Positions 44,422 through 58,600 of a stretch of DNA of 64,000 nucleotides are shown piece after piece. A model generated the notes under the pieces. That model had not been told where the DNA came from. It ran no database searches and saw only the letters and a list, made by a program, of their open reading frames with translations. The DNA comes from Xiphophorus maculatus (lineage: Eukaryota > Chordata > Actinopteri > Cyprinodontiformes > Poeciliidae): the NCBI RefSeq assembly GCF_002775205.1, contig NC_036450.1, positions 24,330,288 to 24,394,287 on the forward strand, written 5' to 3'. Position numbers and translations under genes: made by a program. Positions within the stretch are counted from its first letter, which is position 1. Each line of letters begins with the position of its first letter.

Positions 44422-46587
44422 GGGCAACGTCGAAATACGGAAATCTACAAATCACAACAGGACGAACAGAATGTCTTGAATTTTCTTCTAGTTCTGAAAG
44501 TGAATAAGCGTTACAACCTAAATGTCGACTCTTAGCTTTGGAGAGCAGTATTCCCAAAAACAAAAACAAAAAATGTCACAACTGCAGACCACAGCCTGCT
44601 TAAACACCAAATCTTTAAAGTGGAGAGTGCAACACCAGGCTGGACGCCACGTCCGTCTCCTGTACTACAGTAGTCCTACTGCAGGCGTTAAACTTCACCA
44701 GTGCTAGCTTATTTCCCTGTAAGAACGGTCGCTGGCTTTCAAAACATCAGGAGACAAATAAGAAAACGTAACTTCATCAAACCTCCCGTCACTTTCACCG
44801 GCAGCGGGCAGGAAGGCGAAAACGCAGACATGTTCCTCCCTGGCCTAGAAGACAAGAAGCTGAGGAGACGCGTGTCGGACTAGAGGGTTGAAATCTTAAC
44901 CTTAAAGCAAGCTCCGACAAAAAGCTCCCCTTAAAGCTGTCGCAGAAATGTAAAGCATTAAATGTAAAGTCGTCGGTTAAGTTTTTTTTTCCCCACCCAA
45001 ATGCGTTCTGCATCTACTTTCTACAGGCCAAGAGAAGAACATCACCCATCGTTTCCATCAGGTACCATTCGGTGCCGACGTCGGTCAAACTACAAGCGTT
45101 TCAAAAAGTTGGTATGTTTTTATAAACACGTTGTAACATTGCGAAAAAAAAATACGCAGCCGTTAATAAAAAAAAATATAGAATTTAAATCGTAATAAGT
45201 CATAGCTTCCGAAATAAAAATGGTTAAATAATAAATCTGTGCTCAGAGGATACATAGAGGATCGCTGATATTTTGATCAAAATATGTGCTATGAAGGTAT
45301 ATTTAGTGGATAAAGTTGTAATATTTCCAGAATAGGAAAATGTTTCAAGATAAGCATCATTACGAAGCCTGATTTGTGAGCTGAAGTCTTGCAAATTAAT
45401 TCATATTCCTCACATGTTCTGATGTTATAACCACAAATCTTATCATATTTTATTGGGATTTTATGAAATGGAGCAAAAAACAAGAAAAAAAGACCTGGAA
45501 CAAAAACCGACATTTCTTATTCTTATAGTAGAAATCTATATTTGTATTCAAATCTCTTCACTTTAACGCCCCAGAATAAAATTCACTGCAGCAAATTGTC
45601 TTTACATGTGAAAAGGCAAATATTTACAAATAGTTTCGTATTCAGCCTCGATCGCTCCGATGCCCCAAAATAAAATCCAGTCCAAGAGATTCGCTGATAC
45701 GAGAATAGAGTCCATCTGTGTGTTACTGAGCCTCAGCATAAATAAAGCTCCTGAGGGCCAGAGGTTTGCTAAAGAACATTAACGTTTGTGGTTATAACGT
45801 AACAAAATGCGGAGAAGTTGTAAGAATATTCTTCCAAATTGACAACAGCGTATGAATTTATGAATCTGGTTTCCTCTTCTCCATAAATGTTGTCGACTTT
45901 CCCTTTGTGCTCCAATTATTGTCTTCTTGTAAGAAAAATTAGATATTCCTATTTAAGATTTTTACACCGATTTGCTGCTGCTCTCTTGAAACAAAATATC
46001 CACATTTCAACTTTTAATGTTACATTTGTTAGATTTTATTTTTTAATGAAAGTTTTTCCTCACGTGTTTCAAGGAGTGTTTTATACGCTCTTATGTATCG
46101 TGTTTATTGCAGATGAGAAAAAATAGGCTCGACTCACCCTCGTTTAAACCGGACCAAGACGTTAACTACAAAAACCGAGCATAAATCGTTTATTTTATGC
46201 GTCATGTGGCAGTGCTGCTGATTAGTTAACGGAAACAGTGCAGATCTTTGTTTCCCTTCAGTTTCAACTGTGCGCCATTAAGTTGCATCACCTTGTTGCC
46301 GAAAACAAAAGCCTAGAAACGACACGTGGAAAATCACTTTCACTTAGTAAAAAAACCCAAAAACGTCTAAACATGTAAAAAAAAAAAAAAAACAACAACA
46401 ACAAAAAACGAGTGCAGAAAGCGAATTTCATTTGATAAAAACATCAATATTGCACCGACGAAGCGTATTCTGCATCGCAATCAGAACCCCGTCTTTCAGA
46501 GGACCAAACGGGTTACGTCAGGAGAGTCGATCGCAGCTCTACGCATCAACACGGTATAAAAATACATTATGGAAATAATCTGAGGAA
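44422..46587. other. Intergenic region, AT-rich, with a repeat remnant
   Basis: About 45400-45490 ('atcttatcatattttattgg', 'gattttatgaaatggagcaa') belongs to the old family also at 34745-34985. Otherwise I see no gene. It contains a poly(A)/(CAA) run at 46378-46405 and could partly be CLIP1 3' UTR. Confidence 0.45.
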
Positions 46588-46593
46588 TTTATT
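46588..46593 (-). terminator. Poly(A) signal candidate of CLIP1
   Basis: TTTATT on plus (AATAAA on minus), about 70 bases beyond the CLIP1 stop codon. A second hexamer lies near 46189. Confidence 0.45.
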
Positions 46594-46662
46594 GGAGCAG
46601 GAGCGAAAGAAATGCAATCAGGCGAAGGAGCGGGAGGGCGGCGGCGGCGGCAGAGCAGCGCC

Positions 46663-49600
46663 TCAGAAAGTCTGGTCGTCGTTACACGACTCGGTGGCGT
46701 GGCCGAAGACCTCGCAGATGTCGCAGTAGGGCCGCTCGTCGGCCGGGTTGCCGTGGTAGGCGGTGTGAGGTACGGAGTCGGGGCTCTGCGCCTGCGTGGG
46801 GCAGTCCTCCGTGTCGTGGAGGTCGAAGCAGTCGCAGATGTCGCAGAACAGTCGAGGAGCCGACTTCTTTTTACGCTTTGGTACCGCTTCCTCGAACCTG
46901 TCAGAGAGAACAACGAGAGAACCGACTTACCGTTTAACAGATTTATCGCTGGAGATGCTCTACGGAGTGATGCTTGCTTCATACGGTTTTTTTTTTTTTT
47001 GAGTAGGTAGTAACTTTATAGAGGATAATGCACTGTTTTTAAATTTTAAACGTTTACCTCAGTCACTTATAAAAGTCTGGATAACAACATAAGAACAGTG
47101 AAAGGGTAAGTAGGTTAGGAGAACATTTAGACTTTTACATTCTGTCTCCACTGCTCTGCTGCCTCAGTTTGTTTTCAGTGATCCGAGGTTCACTTATTTT
47201 TTAAGTTCTGCTTTAAGCTTGGCAACAAAATGAACAAAATGTTTTAGGGCTTGGTGATACGGCGGAAAAATAAAATCTTTAGATTTTTTTTTTTTTTTTC
47301 CACACCAGATCCAATTTTTCAAATTTTTTTTCGTTTTTCTTTTTTTCTAAAGAAAGAAATTGCAAATATTTTCAAAAGCGGCTTTTATTTCAATCATCTC
47401 TTCTAGGATTTGTTTGAGGGGAAACTTTAGGGCAAGGCTAAGAAAATTCATGTTTAATTACAGGAATATAGTCAGAATGAATAATAAAGATGCAATTTAC
47501 CAGTAAAAACGTCTTAAAATAACAGGAAGAAAATTTGTTTTTATGAAGATCTGCGGTGAGAACCTCAGTCTCTGCGGTTTATCCAATAAGCTTTAGCGTG
47601 ACATGTTTTTAGTTTTTAACCAAAAGGATTTACCTTCAAATTTATATCCACAGTGATATTTAGCAGCTGAGCTGTGTTTTTTTTTTACCCGTCTGTGCCG
47701 TCGTTTCCGTTGAACTCCGACAAGACCAGCTTCTTCAACTTGATCTTCAGCTCCTCGTTCTTCCTCTGCAGGTCCACGATCACGCTGTTCAGGAAGTTGA
47801 TCTGACCGAGCCAAACGCATAGATAATTATTTAAATCACGCCTCATAATATGGCACAAGATGAAACGAATCTTTTTGGATCTATTGAAGTGTCTGCAGAC
47901 GGCCTCACCTGTCCCTCAGCGAACTCTTTCTCTTCTCTCAGCTGCTGCAGGACAGGATCGCCTGCGAGAGCGTCCGGACAAAAAAGCGATGCATTTTTGA
48001 TCTGCTCTCAAGCTACAATCCAAAACCTATTAGAAATATTTGCTCACCTGATGGGGGAGCCTCCTTGCCCTCAGAGTCTGAGGTTTGGCTTCCCATCAGC
48101 CTTTGTTCTAGAGTGCAAACTCGACTCTGCAGCTGAGCTTTGTCCTTCTCCAACGTCTCCACAGCCGACTGCAGCGTCTTGGCCATGGCGTTCTCTCCGC
48201 GCAGCATGGCAATCTGCGAAAGGCGGAAAAGACTTTCCACACCTGCGACAGAAAAACGACTGACAGGTGGCATTCTGGTGGGAGTACCTCGCTCCTCAGA
48301 GTTTCCAGTTCTCTGTCTTTGTCTGAGATTAAAGCTCCCGTGGATTTCTGAAGAGCCGCATCTCCCTTCTTGTCTTGATTTGAAAGAGCTTCTCTGTAGA
48401 GAGAAAAAAAAGAAGTAGTATTATTACAAAGCATGTTAAACTTTGAGCTTCGATTAACCAAAACCAGAAATGATTCTTGATTAACAAAATAAAAACACAC
48501 TGAACAAAGACATCGGAAGCGGTGTTTGCATTGGCCATTTAGTATTTGCTCAATTTGAAATTTCGAAAATAAATGAACAATTTTGAAAAAAGCTCTCGAT
48601 CTTCTATTTAAAAAATGTTTGGATCTAGAATGAGCTCTTTTTGTTTTTTGGCCGTATCAAAATTGGTTTATTTCATAAAATTGCAATGACAACACTTTTT
48701 TCGCATCACGAGTCACATGATCAACAACTGGATGTTGCCACTGGCAGAAACCACAAAAAAGACAACAACAGGAAGTAGTTGGAGGATTATGGCGCAGCAT
48801 GTTTTTTAATGACTTACCATATGTACAAACGTTTGCAAAATTGTGTTTTTTTTCCAATGTTAGCAAAATATTGTCAAAGTTTTGCGTACATTTGTAATGG
48901 AAACTGTTGGGTAAATTGTGTTACTAGTATTATCAAATATTCGTTGTATTATGTAGCCTTGTAGTTACATTTAGATAATGTTTACTTATATGTTTTTACT
49001 CTTTATTCTTAGTATAAGTAATGCTTCTGTGTGTTTAAATAATTCTGATTCTTTCCTAAGGCTTCCTTGAGAGAGAGAGGTGATAGATATTCTCAGCAGG
49101 ACTCCCTGGGAAATGGAGGTGTTAGTTGCTCCCAGCAGAGTTTTACAATCCTGCAATAAACTCTGCTTTGTGATACAAAGCCGTTGCTTTGAAGCTATAC
49201 AACGTGTCCTATTCGACGCCGTGCCTGGAGCAAGAAAGATTTAGAGTATAGATAACATGTGTCTAGATAGTGAATGTCATTAGCGCTGCAACTATGTGAT
49301 GAATTGTTTTCCCCTCCACCCTTTTAGAGTTGCAGCGCCCCGTGTGGCAGGGTTCCTAAAATCAATAAAACAGAGGAGCGGGAGATGTGTGTTTCAGAGC
49401 GGTTGGAGATTTGTAACTGAAAGCACATCTCTGTCTGCTCTCCTCGCGAGAAACAAAGAATCTAACTCTCTTGTCTTTCCTGTGTTTGTTTAATAGGTAT
49501 TTAGACCTGACAGAAACGCAGCTGGTGCAGCATGGGCTGGCTTTCTGTAAAAAGGTATACTGAGGTTTTAAGAAGTTGACATTTTCCTAAACCACTACAG

Positions 49601-52600
49601 TTTTCCATGACAATATTCCTACATTTCAATGTGTGCGATTCCAGAGAAAGTGCTGTTGAAACATCGTGGCAACAACTAGTTGCTGAAAGACGACTACTAC
49701 GTTTTCCCTTAGCTTACAAGAAAGACCCAATCAGGTTTTGTGAAACATTTACAGTACAGTCATGACAAGGAAATACATTTACATCACTCTTCTTCTAACT
49801 GTTTTAAAACTACAATATACAAGCTATGATTGGCATGTATGCTAATGGGACAGTAGCATATATTTTCCAGGCACATAGTGCCATTTTACAGAACTATGTT
49901 ACCTTCAGTTCTTATAAAATGCTGCATATATCAAGTATGGCTTAAAAGAAATTTGACGTCTCAATTGGACCTTGGAATTGGGCCTCTGTCCCTTTAAGAG
50001 GCTCCTGCTCTTTCCAACACTCCACCTTCACGAAGTCATCACAACAACGTTCTCCATTAAGCCTTTAACAATGTTCTTGACCGGTCTGGATTAAGAAGTA
50101 GTTTGTATGATGAGCTCAGCAGATGCTCAGTTTTTGTAATTGCTGTTCATTGTAACATGATGTAAAGCTTAACGATGTCAATTTTAAATAATAGCCACGG
50201 CCCGTTAAGTGGTTGTTAACTGTGGGTTGATTATCTGAGCAGATTCTCTGCTTATTAGCTACTAACTGAGTTAACTTCTCAGTTGCAACCATGGTTACTC
50301 ACACAGCTCTTAAAAAAATCACTAGTCCATTCCTGATCCAATATGTTGTCCATTAAAAGGTGTAAGAAGTGAAACGTTTTTGGTAAATAATTAGCTGCTG
50401 GAAGTTTGTCTCACCATCACATCACCACATTTTCATCTGTTTTGTTTGCATAAGTTCAAGCTTGGTGACAGGAAAGTTAGACTGTGACATTATGAGACTT
50501 GTAAGAATCCAAATTAAACTGTAAAGTGTGAAGCATAGAAAATTATTAACCCAAAATATGGTGATCTAATAATGCAGATTTTTTTCCAAAAGAAACTCTC
50601 AATCTAAATTTATGAACATTAAATAATACCCCCCCAAAAAAATGCATGTACAGGTTTCTATACTCGGCTTAAAGCTGAGTTTCTTCGCCTCACCTCCAGT
50701 CGTCTGGAGAGTCAGCTTCAGATTTGATTTTATATCAAAATGAAGCATAATTTATTTATCTTTAACTAACTGCTTAATGCTTTTGCTTTCCTTTCCTTAG
50801 GTGAAAATATGAATTTGAACATGAAGTATAATCAGCTTACAGCTGCGTTGCATTTGTAAAGCAAACTACAAAAAAACAAAGATTATGCCTGAATTCCAAC
50901 AAGCTTCATCCAGCCAACTCTCCACAAACATCTCTGCTCCAGTCATCCAAACAGGTCGGAGTGAAAGCAGAGACGTTGTCTCACTGAATCACATCCACCT
51001 TTTTCAAGTCCGCTTGAATACACCCTCTGCCTCGCCATCTGTTATTTCTGCTCCGACTATAGCTTCGTCTTTTCCCTCTGGTCGATACAAACGCTCGTCT
51101 TCACCTGTTCCACTCAGATCTTAAACTACGTACTCACCTCCTGCCGTTGATCTCCTCACCCATTCTAAAATATTCACTTTATGAGGTTCTGCGTAGAAGC
51201 TTCAGAAACCGTTTAAATATTTTGATTACGGAGCATAAGTTTCTCTTTCTAGCTGACGCAGAGCCAATGTTCACAGCTGCTTTGTTTTCAGATGTTTTCA
51301 GTTTTTGTTATGGCTTAAACAAAAACCAAAATTCAGCCCATGAAAAAAGGCCGAAAAAAAAAATCACATTTAAAACTGAACATTTTACTCTTTATAAATA
51401 AAGATCTTATTCGAATTCACAATTCCTCAAACCTTAAGATGATAACATTATATGCAAAGCCACAATAGATGTTCCCTCAGCAAAAACAAAAAGCTCAAAA
51501 TGTGCAGAACATGCAAAAGGAAACAGCATAAACAGATTAAATCAACTATTTGCTGTGCATCACAAAAACATTAAGACGGATAGACAACAGTGTTGTTAAA
51601 GCTCTATCGATGCTCAACTAGTGAATAAACCAATAAGCAAACATGAACAGCACATTTGTTGCTTACCTGGTCTTCATGTCTGGCTGTTGACCGTTGCGGT
51701 CCACATTGCGCTGCGAGTCAAACACACAAACATAGACGTATTTAAATAGATCGTAAATCTGTCTCGGCTCGAGCAGTTTATTCGCGGCAGAAGCTCAGGC
51801 CAAAGCCCATTCATCAAATCTCCATTTCAGGATTAACAAACCCCCTCGGATCCATAACAGGATAGAGGGAGCCGCTTACGTAAGGTGGAATTTGGGAGAA
51901 GTTCGATACCTCGTCCAGGCGCTGAGACTTCTGGGAGGCCAGCTTCAGCTCCTTGCTGAGGGGGAGCAGACAGGAAACAGAAAAGGGGGCGACACGTTTA
52001 AGCGCCACGTCAGAAAAACAGGACAGCAAGGTTTATGTGGCATCTGTGTCAGTGTTACCGGTAGACAGATGCTCACGTGTTCAAATATTTAATACACACA
52101 CACACACAAACACACACACAGTGCATAAGCAAATAAATACCTTCACAAGTTGTTACGTGTACAGTCACCAAAAATTAAGATGACCCATTAAATTTTCTGT
52201 TCACAATAAACGCTCATCAATCGATGTTTAATGATTTTATATTGATCTGTGAGGAAAAACATATCGACCTGAACTCAGCAAAAATAACTTTGTCTTACTC
52301 GAGCAACAGCTAACAAAAACATCTTTTCTACCCAACAAAAAAGTTAGAGCACTAAAATATTTTGCAGTTCCAGTGTTAAGTGACCTTTACAAAATTAAAA
52401 TGTCTTGGTCTGTCAGAGGGTGAACTGGCACTGCTATGACTTTATCACTTGAATGTTACGATAAATGATACCAATATTATCATTTATCGCAATAATTATT
52501 GGGACAATTTAGAGTCTAGTAAAATTTGTTATCATGACAGGCCTAAGTGAATTTTTCTTTACAGTGATGCATTCTTTTGAGACCTCTTTAATACCTCCTC

Positions 52601-55575
52601 CTAGCTTTTCCACTGATTTTTTTATTTTTTTTACACAATTCTGCTCAGTTCTCATCTCCTTCACCAAACTACATGAGGTTTAAGCAGGAAAAACCTTTTT
52701 CAAACTACTGAGTAGTGATGTGGACCTCATGCAATAAGCCTTTGTGTCATGTTAGCCATTTCAAGTGGTAGTAAAGTAAGATTTCTACATTGTATTTCAC
52801 AGACAAATTAAAAGAGTTGTTTCTTCAGCTGGACTGTTTTGAACACTTGAATCTTCCAGTATTGTTGGAATTATTATTAAATATTCATAAATCTAAATGT
52901 GTCACCTGTGCAGACACTCATCAGAGCTGCCATGTGGAGAGTCTGGATTGTTAACTACTACGGTACCATCAGGACAGTGGTAGTTTTCATGGTGGCAATG
53001 TAACGCAAACATTAACATAGGAGAATGACTGAGATGCAATTTCATAGAACTGATTAGAACAAATGATTGTAATTACTTTTTTCATTAGGATTTTAAAAGC
53101 AGAATTACCCCCAACAAGAAGGCGATATAGAAAACTAAATACTGCATGACAAAAGAAACGAGAGAACAAAAAATCCAATCAGAAAATGTAAAGTACTCGC
53201 TATATTGACATGGTGTAATCTCCTTTAGACTGAGACGCAGCATGAAAGGGCCGTTTTGTCTGCGAACGTAAATACCCAGATATTTTTAGATACCGGAACC
53301 AAACGATTTCCTGCGCAAATTGAGATTTGTTCCCGTGTGGGTCGCTCTATGGATTTGTGTCAGAGGCAGATCACTGGAGCTACGTGAGACTAATAACATG
53401 TTCTGGGTGCCAGCTGGGTGAAGTATCTGGCTGCATGACGTTTAATCACATCCATCATGCCTCTCCCCAATCCCTGCGCTGTACCACAGCAGGCAGCACG
53501 CACACTCAGTAAGGGAAATGTGCGCCGTGCTAAATATGCCTTTCCAGGCTCTGTAATGTGCTATCCACCCTGCATGCCAACTGACTCGGACGGATAAACA
53601 AAATTCAACCTAGATCTGTTGCACACCAGTAATTGTGATATCTTAAAGCCCGTATTTATCCTTTTGAGGCTGCATGAATGGCAGACAGATTCTTATGGAA
53701 CAACGTGGAAAATAAAGACAACCATCAAAATGAGGTTGTTGTGATCAATAACCAAACACATGAAATCTCAGCTGCCTCTCCTTGTTCCTGAAAGCACCAA
53801 TCAGGTCAAGATCAGATCATTTTCAGCTTTTATGCTACTCTCAACAATATGTCTATTAACTAGTATTACTACTGACAGACACATTATGTCAGATATAGGT
53901 TTTGATTTTGCAAGTATGAACCATAATAAGAAAAAAGCTTATGGAATGCAATGTTGTCATAATATGTTATCCAACACACAAACCTGCTTTTTCTGCAACA
54001 GAAAGAGCAACAACATAAAAGTGCTGAGGAATTACATGAGTTAGGAACTAAGACTTGAAATACATGGAGAGTAAATATGTCTTCTTTCACACCATCAATA
54101 TCTGTTTTTAAGGAATAACTCAACCAAAAGGTAACAGTTGGTTTTCACACGTCTTCACCTAATCAGTGGGATCCCACAGGGCTGTGTGCAGAGTCCCCTG
54201 ATCTTCTGTGAAATCTGAGTCGTCCAGTATTAGAAATTACAGTAGGTGGCTCTCTACCTCCCAGATTCAAGGCGTCCACATTGAAGTTTAGATCAGGCCT
54301 ACAAAATCCAACTCAACTAATTAACTTTAATCACAGGCCAGGGCCTGAAGTAAACCTCGCAAACTTTTATCGAGTTTAAACTCCTTTTTTTCGGGCCACC
54401 ATTTAAGTAAGCAGAGTAACTTCTCCCGTTTTTAGCTCCGTCTTGTCGCTTGTTGTAACTGCAGGGTGAGTCAAGTGCAAATCATCTGGGATGTGTGATT
54501 GATAGGATCCTTGTTACAGTCTGATAAACTTCTGCACTCTGCTTACTTACTTACTTTATTTCCTCAACAGGTTAAGCTACTCACTCCTTGTCCTGCAAAA
54601 TTTGTCATAGTGTCATTTGTAAGTTCAATTGTGTACAAAAATAAAAACTGTAACTAATTGCTTGAATTATTGCAGAAACTTAATGACAAAAATATGTCCA
54701 ATGAAATTCCCTTTCAAAAACCCTTTTTGTGTCAATTCCTGAACACATCAACCTTTCTTGTTGTAAACAAATGCTGTCACAGCCAGACACTTGGCTACAA
54801 GAAGACACCGAATAAGTTGTAAATACTTTTTTTTTATCTATACTTTTATTATTATTTCTACAAATACTATGAGATTTTGTTAGGTCTAAATCTCCTGTCC
54901 CTACTTTGGACCTCTTGATGTTCATTAATGTGCCTCTATTGATAAAAACAGCTAAAAACATCCAGTAAAGCCAAGTTTAAATGTGAATGTTAACTGCTGT
55001 CTTTCCTTGTGTAGACATTTCTACTTTTTCAACCACAGCAGAACTAGTCACACACAAACACAAAGCCCACATGTGAGCTGCAGTGCACACCGCCGTTTTT
55101 TCAGAAAGATGAAAGCCTCATTGTTTCAACACCAACAAACAAATGCATAGTAACACACACTCTCTCTCTCTCTCATACACACACACACATGGCGGGAGAA
55201 GCGGCTGTGCCGGAGCCAGGCGGTCCTAGGAGGAGAGCGGTTACGTAACATTAAAGAGAGGAAGGATGTGGAAAGGATGGAGGAGCACATTGTTAGGACA
55301 AGTCGCGATGGAGGAAGAGAAGGATGGAGAGATTCAACACGATCTGTCCATTTAAACATTTTACTTCATCTAAATTATTTAGACCTACTAGAAGCTGACT
55401 AGACGACACCGCCTTGTTACTGGGCTGGTTTTGTCGAATTGCTGTGTTTGCTTCAAAATTGATGGCTTTGAGCGAGCCAGTTGCATCAATCTGGAGCTCT
55501 GACGTCGCAAGCTCGGGTTCCTGATGACTAAGAGAGGGGGCCTTGGGAGGGGGGTGTGGCAGGATGGGGCACATG

Positions 55576-55609
<34 letters not shown>

Positions 55610-58600
55610 GGGCACATGACGGATTCACATGAGCAGAAAAATCTAAAAATAAACCTCTGCGTCAGGCTGGAGATCAACAGAAACATGAAGCAGAGTAAAA
55701 ATAAACGCAGTCCAAGGACACTTCATAAGTGTTGTCACTGATCCAAACGCTGATTTTTAAGGTTTTTTCTTATTTATCCAAAGAAAGAGCAGAGGAAGGA
55801 AGCAAGGAAGGACTGATGTACGGATGGATAGATGGATGGATACTTTTAGCAGATAACAGGAAGGCTGAATGGTTCTGGGGGAAAACGAATGCAGAATGCT
55901 TCTTATACTTTAACCCATAAACAGAAATCATAGAGGATGTGGAACAGCATTAAACTTAAACAGAGATCAAAATTCAGCTAAAATTCAAATTGTTGAATTT
56001 CCAATTGAGAGGCCAAGACCTAAACGTTACAGCTGATGTCGATGAGGCAAAACCTTTTTAAAATATAATTATATATACAAAAAAATATATAATTATGAAG
56101 CTTTTTATCAGTGATTTTAGTGAACATTTTCTGTGTACTTTCTTCCACTCTGGTTGAAGTGGCTGTTTTTAAACAGAAAAACATAATTAAAATGCTTTTT
56201 TTGACTAACTTTAACAGGTCTGGATGACCTAATATAGTCAGTGCTACAAAACTAAAGAAATGTAACTTGGACATGAACTTATCGAGACACACACATGTGA
56301 AAGGTGCCTATAATTTCAGTCGGTTTCAGTGACAACACAGACTGGCAGTTAATAAAAATAAATGTAAAGGTAGGAGAGCTACGCTTTATTATACTTCATT
56401 GCTTTTATAATCACATAATAGTGTACTCTAGCTTATTTTATAGCATATTTTCAAGATGGATAATCTCCCCGGAGACCTACAGCTACAGCTGGGGCTGCTT
56501 TATAAAACATTTGGCATTAGTAGAGCTAATAAAGGTTTGTTTTTTTGTATTTTTAAGTTTGGTTGCATCACATTAGCTGAATTCTTGGCATAATATGAGT
56601 TAGCTTGAAAATCCAGATACGTTTTTCATCGGCAGTTTAGACCCTGGAGGTAAATTTAACAGCTCCAGCATAATGAACTCGCAGGCATGGGGTCACCGAC
56701 AGAGGCAGGAAAAAACATCAGCTATGCTGGGAACTCACATTTCCTTGCAGAGGATGCCGATCCGCAGGCTCTCGGCGCCGCTGCGCTCCTTCGACAGGCT
56801 CAGCTCCTCCTGGTATTTGGAGTTCTGATGTTTCAAAGTGTCGAGCTGAAGAGGAGACCAAAGTAGAGAGAATTCGTTAACTTCGGAGGCATCATCCCCG
56901 CTGACTTAGATTGCTTTCTATGGTGGGAAGGGCATGATGCAACTATTACACTTATGGGGCAAAGAAGGTTTCTACGACTGTTAATGCCGCTGTGAAAGTA
57001 ATGGACCGCCTCTCCTGCTTAGAGAGGAAAGAGCAGCAAGTTAGTGCGAAGCAAGCACATTTTTCCAGTGTTGGCACACTTTTCCCACTGAATTCACGCA
57101 CTTTAAGAATTTTCAAGGTAAGTTTTCAAACTTTTCAGCACCTCACTTTGGAGAAATAAACACAAATGAGCTAAACATGAGTTTCAGTTAACTATTTATG
57201 ATATTTATTACTGTCATCAATAATGTCTTCAAAGGTATTTGACATTCAACAGCAGGGAAAAACTAAAATATATCAAAAGTTTATGTTTTGAAGTGACAAA
57301 AAAATCCCCCAATTTAAATAAGGTTTAACTTATAAAATACAAGCCAACCTTTATTTCAGCTATTAAGTTATTAGGGACAATAAATATTAATCACATTGAA
57401 ACAATCCCAACTGTGTTAAGATAAACGGCCTTTGTGATCAAATTAAACACAATATAAAAAGAAAGTTACAAAAAAATCTAGCAGAGATCTGGATGCAGTG
57501 ATGAACTCTGACCTGAACCTTCAGAGCCACATAAAGATGGCTACAAACACAACCTTCTATCACCTGAAGAACATCTCCGATATTAAAGGACTAATGTCCC
57601 AGCAAGAGAAAATCATCCATGTGTTTATCTTTAGTCACACTGATTACTGTAACAGTGTCTTCACAGGTCGGCCTAAAAAAAAGAAATCAATCCTCCAGCT
57701 GCAGCTGATCCAGAACGCTGCTGCTGCTGATGCTCTGACTAAAACCAGGAAGATAGAGAACATCACCCCAGTCCTAAAGTCCTAATGTTGCTGAACCTAT
57801 AATGACTTCAGAACTGATACTCAGATGCTCTTCAGACACTCTGACTGAGCTTTAGACATTTTACACACAAAAAAATTGCAAAAAACTAAAAGTGTTGAGC
57901 TGGTTAGTTGCAGCTGCGACTTCATCGAAAAGGTGATTTTTACAAAGTATAAACGACGAGGGTGAAAACGGTTTTCATTCGCATTTTCCAAAACGTTTGT
58001 AAAGCCTTTATGCTTTATTTTATTTGAATCTTGCAGCATTTTTGTGTTTGCTCGCCAGTGAAAGTGAGTTGAAACAACGTGGAAATAAAAATAAAAGCAC
58101 CAGCAATATCCTCTCTTGATAAACTTTTTTTTTTCTAAAGGAAAACGTTCTGCTTCTCGACTGAGGCTCCAAACACATTAGGAATCACTCCTGACGAGAC
58201 ACGTGCGGCGCAGCATCATCCACAGCGCTACGAGGGCATCAATAATTAATTAAAAGCTTTAAAAATCAATGCTTCAGTTGTACAAAAAAATAACAAATAC
58301 AGTATGAAGAAGCCAACACGCCAGACCTCTACTGTATGTTGCACTTCATCACATCATGAAGTGTGACATCAACTGTGCAGGGGGAGTTTCACGCTGCTCA
58401 TTGCTTCAGTGTTCATCTCCACATTCAACCTGACATCTGCTCAACACGCCGAGCTCCTGAACATAAATGATTGCATGCAAACTTAGGGACAAGTATGCAG
58501 TAAAAAAGCAATCAGAGTTTGTGTTTGAAAATGAGGAGTTTGAGGCAACAACGACTCGTCCTACCTGGTAATGATTTGAGTAGATGTTGCTGGAGAAGCC

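Larger units (their letters stand above)
48394..51666 (-). other. CLIP1 intron with LTR-like block and a MITE
   Basis: A 3.3-kb intron between two coil exons. It contains the LTR-like stretch at 48960-49560 and MITE copy D at 49846-50204. I see no further exon with coiled-coil character. Open stretches near 50885-51401 lack protein similarity. Confidence 0.5.
51956..56738 (-). other. CLIP1 intron, 4.8 kb, repeats but no exon recognised
   Basis: It includes a (CA)n tract near 52096-52120, a CGATAAATGATA-type MITE remnant at about 52440-52550, and CT/CA microsatellites at 55153-55190 and 55577-55606. I looked for additional coil exons on the minus strand and saw none convincing. Confidence 0.45.

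Noticed and set aside
46612..47010. Plus-strand open frame across the CLIP1 last exon
   Set aside because: Antisense shadow of the zinc-knuckle exon. The minus frame is clearly the real one.
55190..55250. Short plus-strand ORF starting [12 protein letters not shown] in a CpG-containing stretch
   Set aside because: It ends after 19 codons and has no similarity or promoter support.
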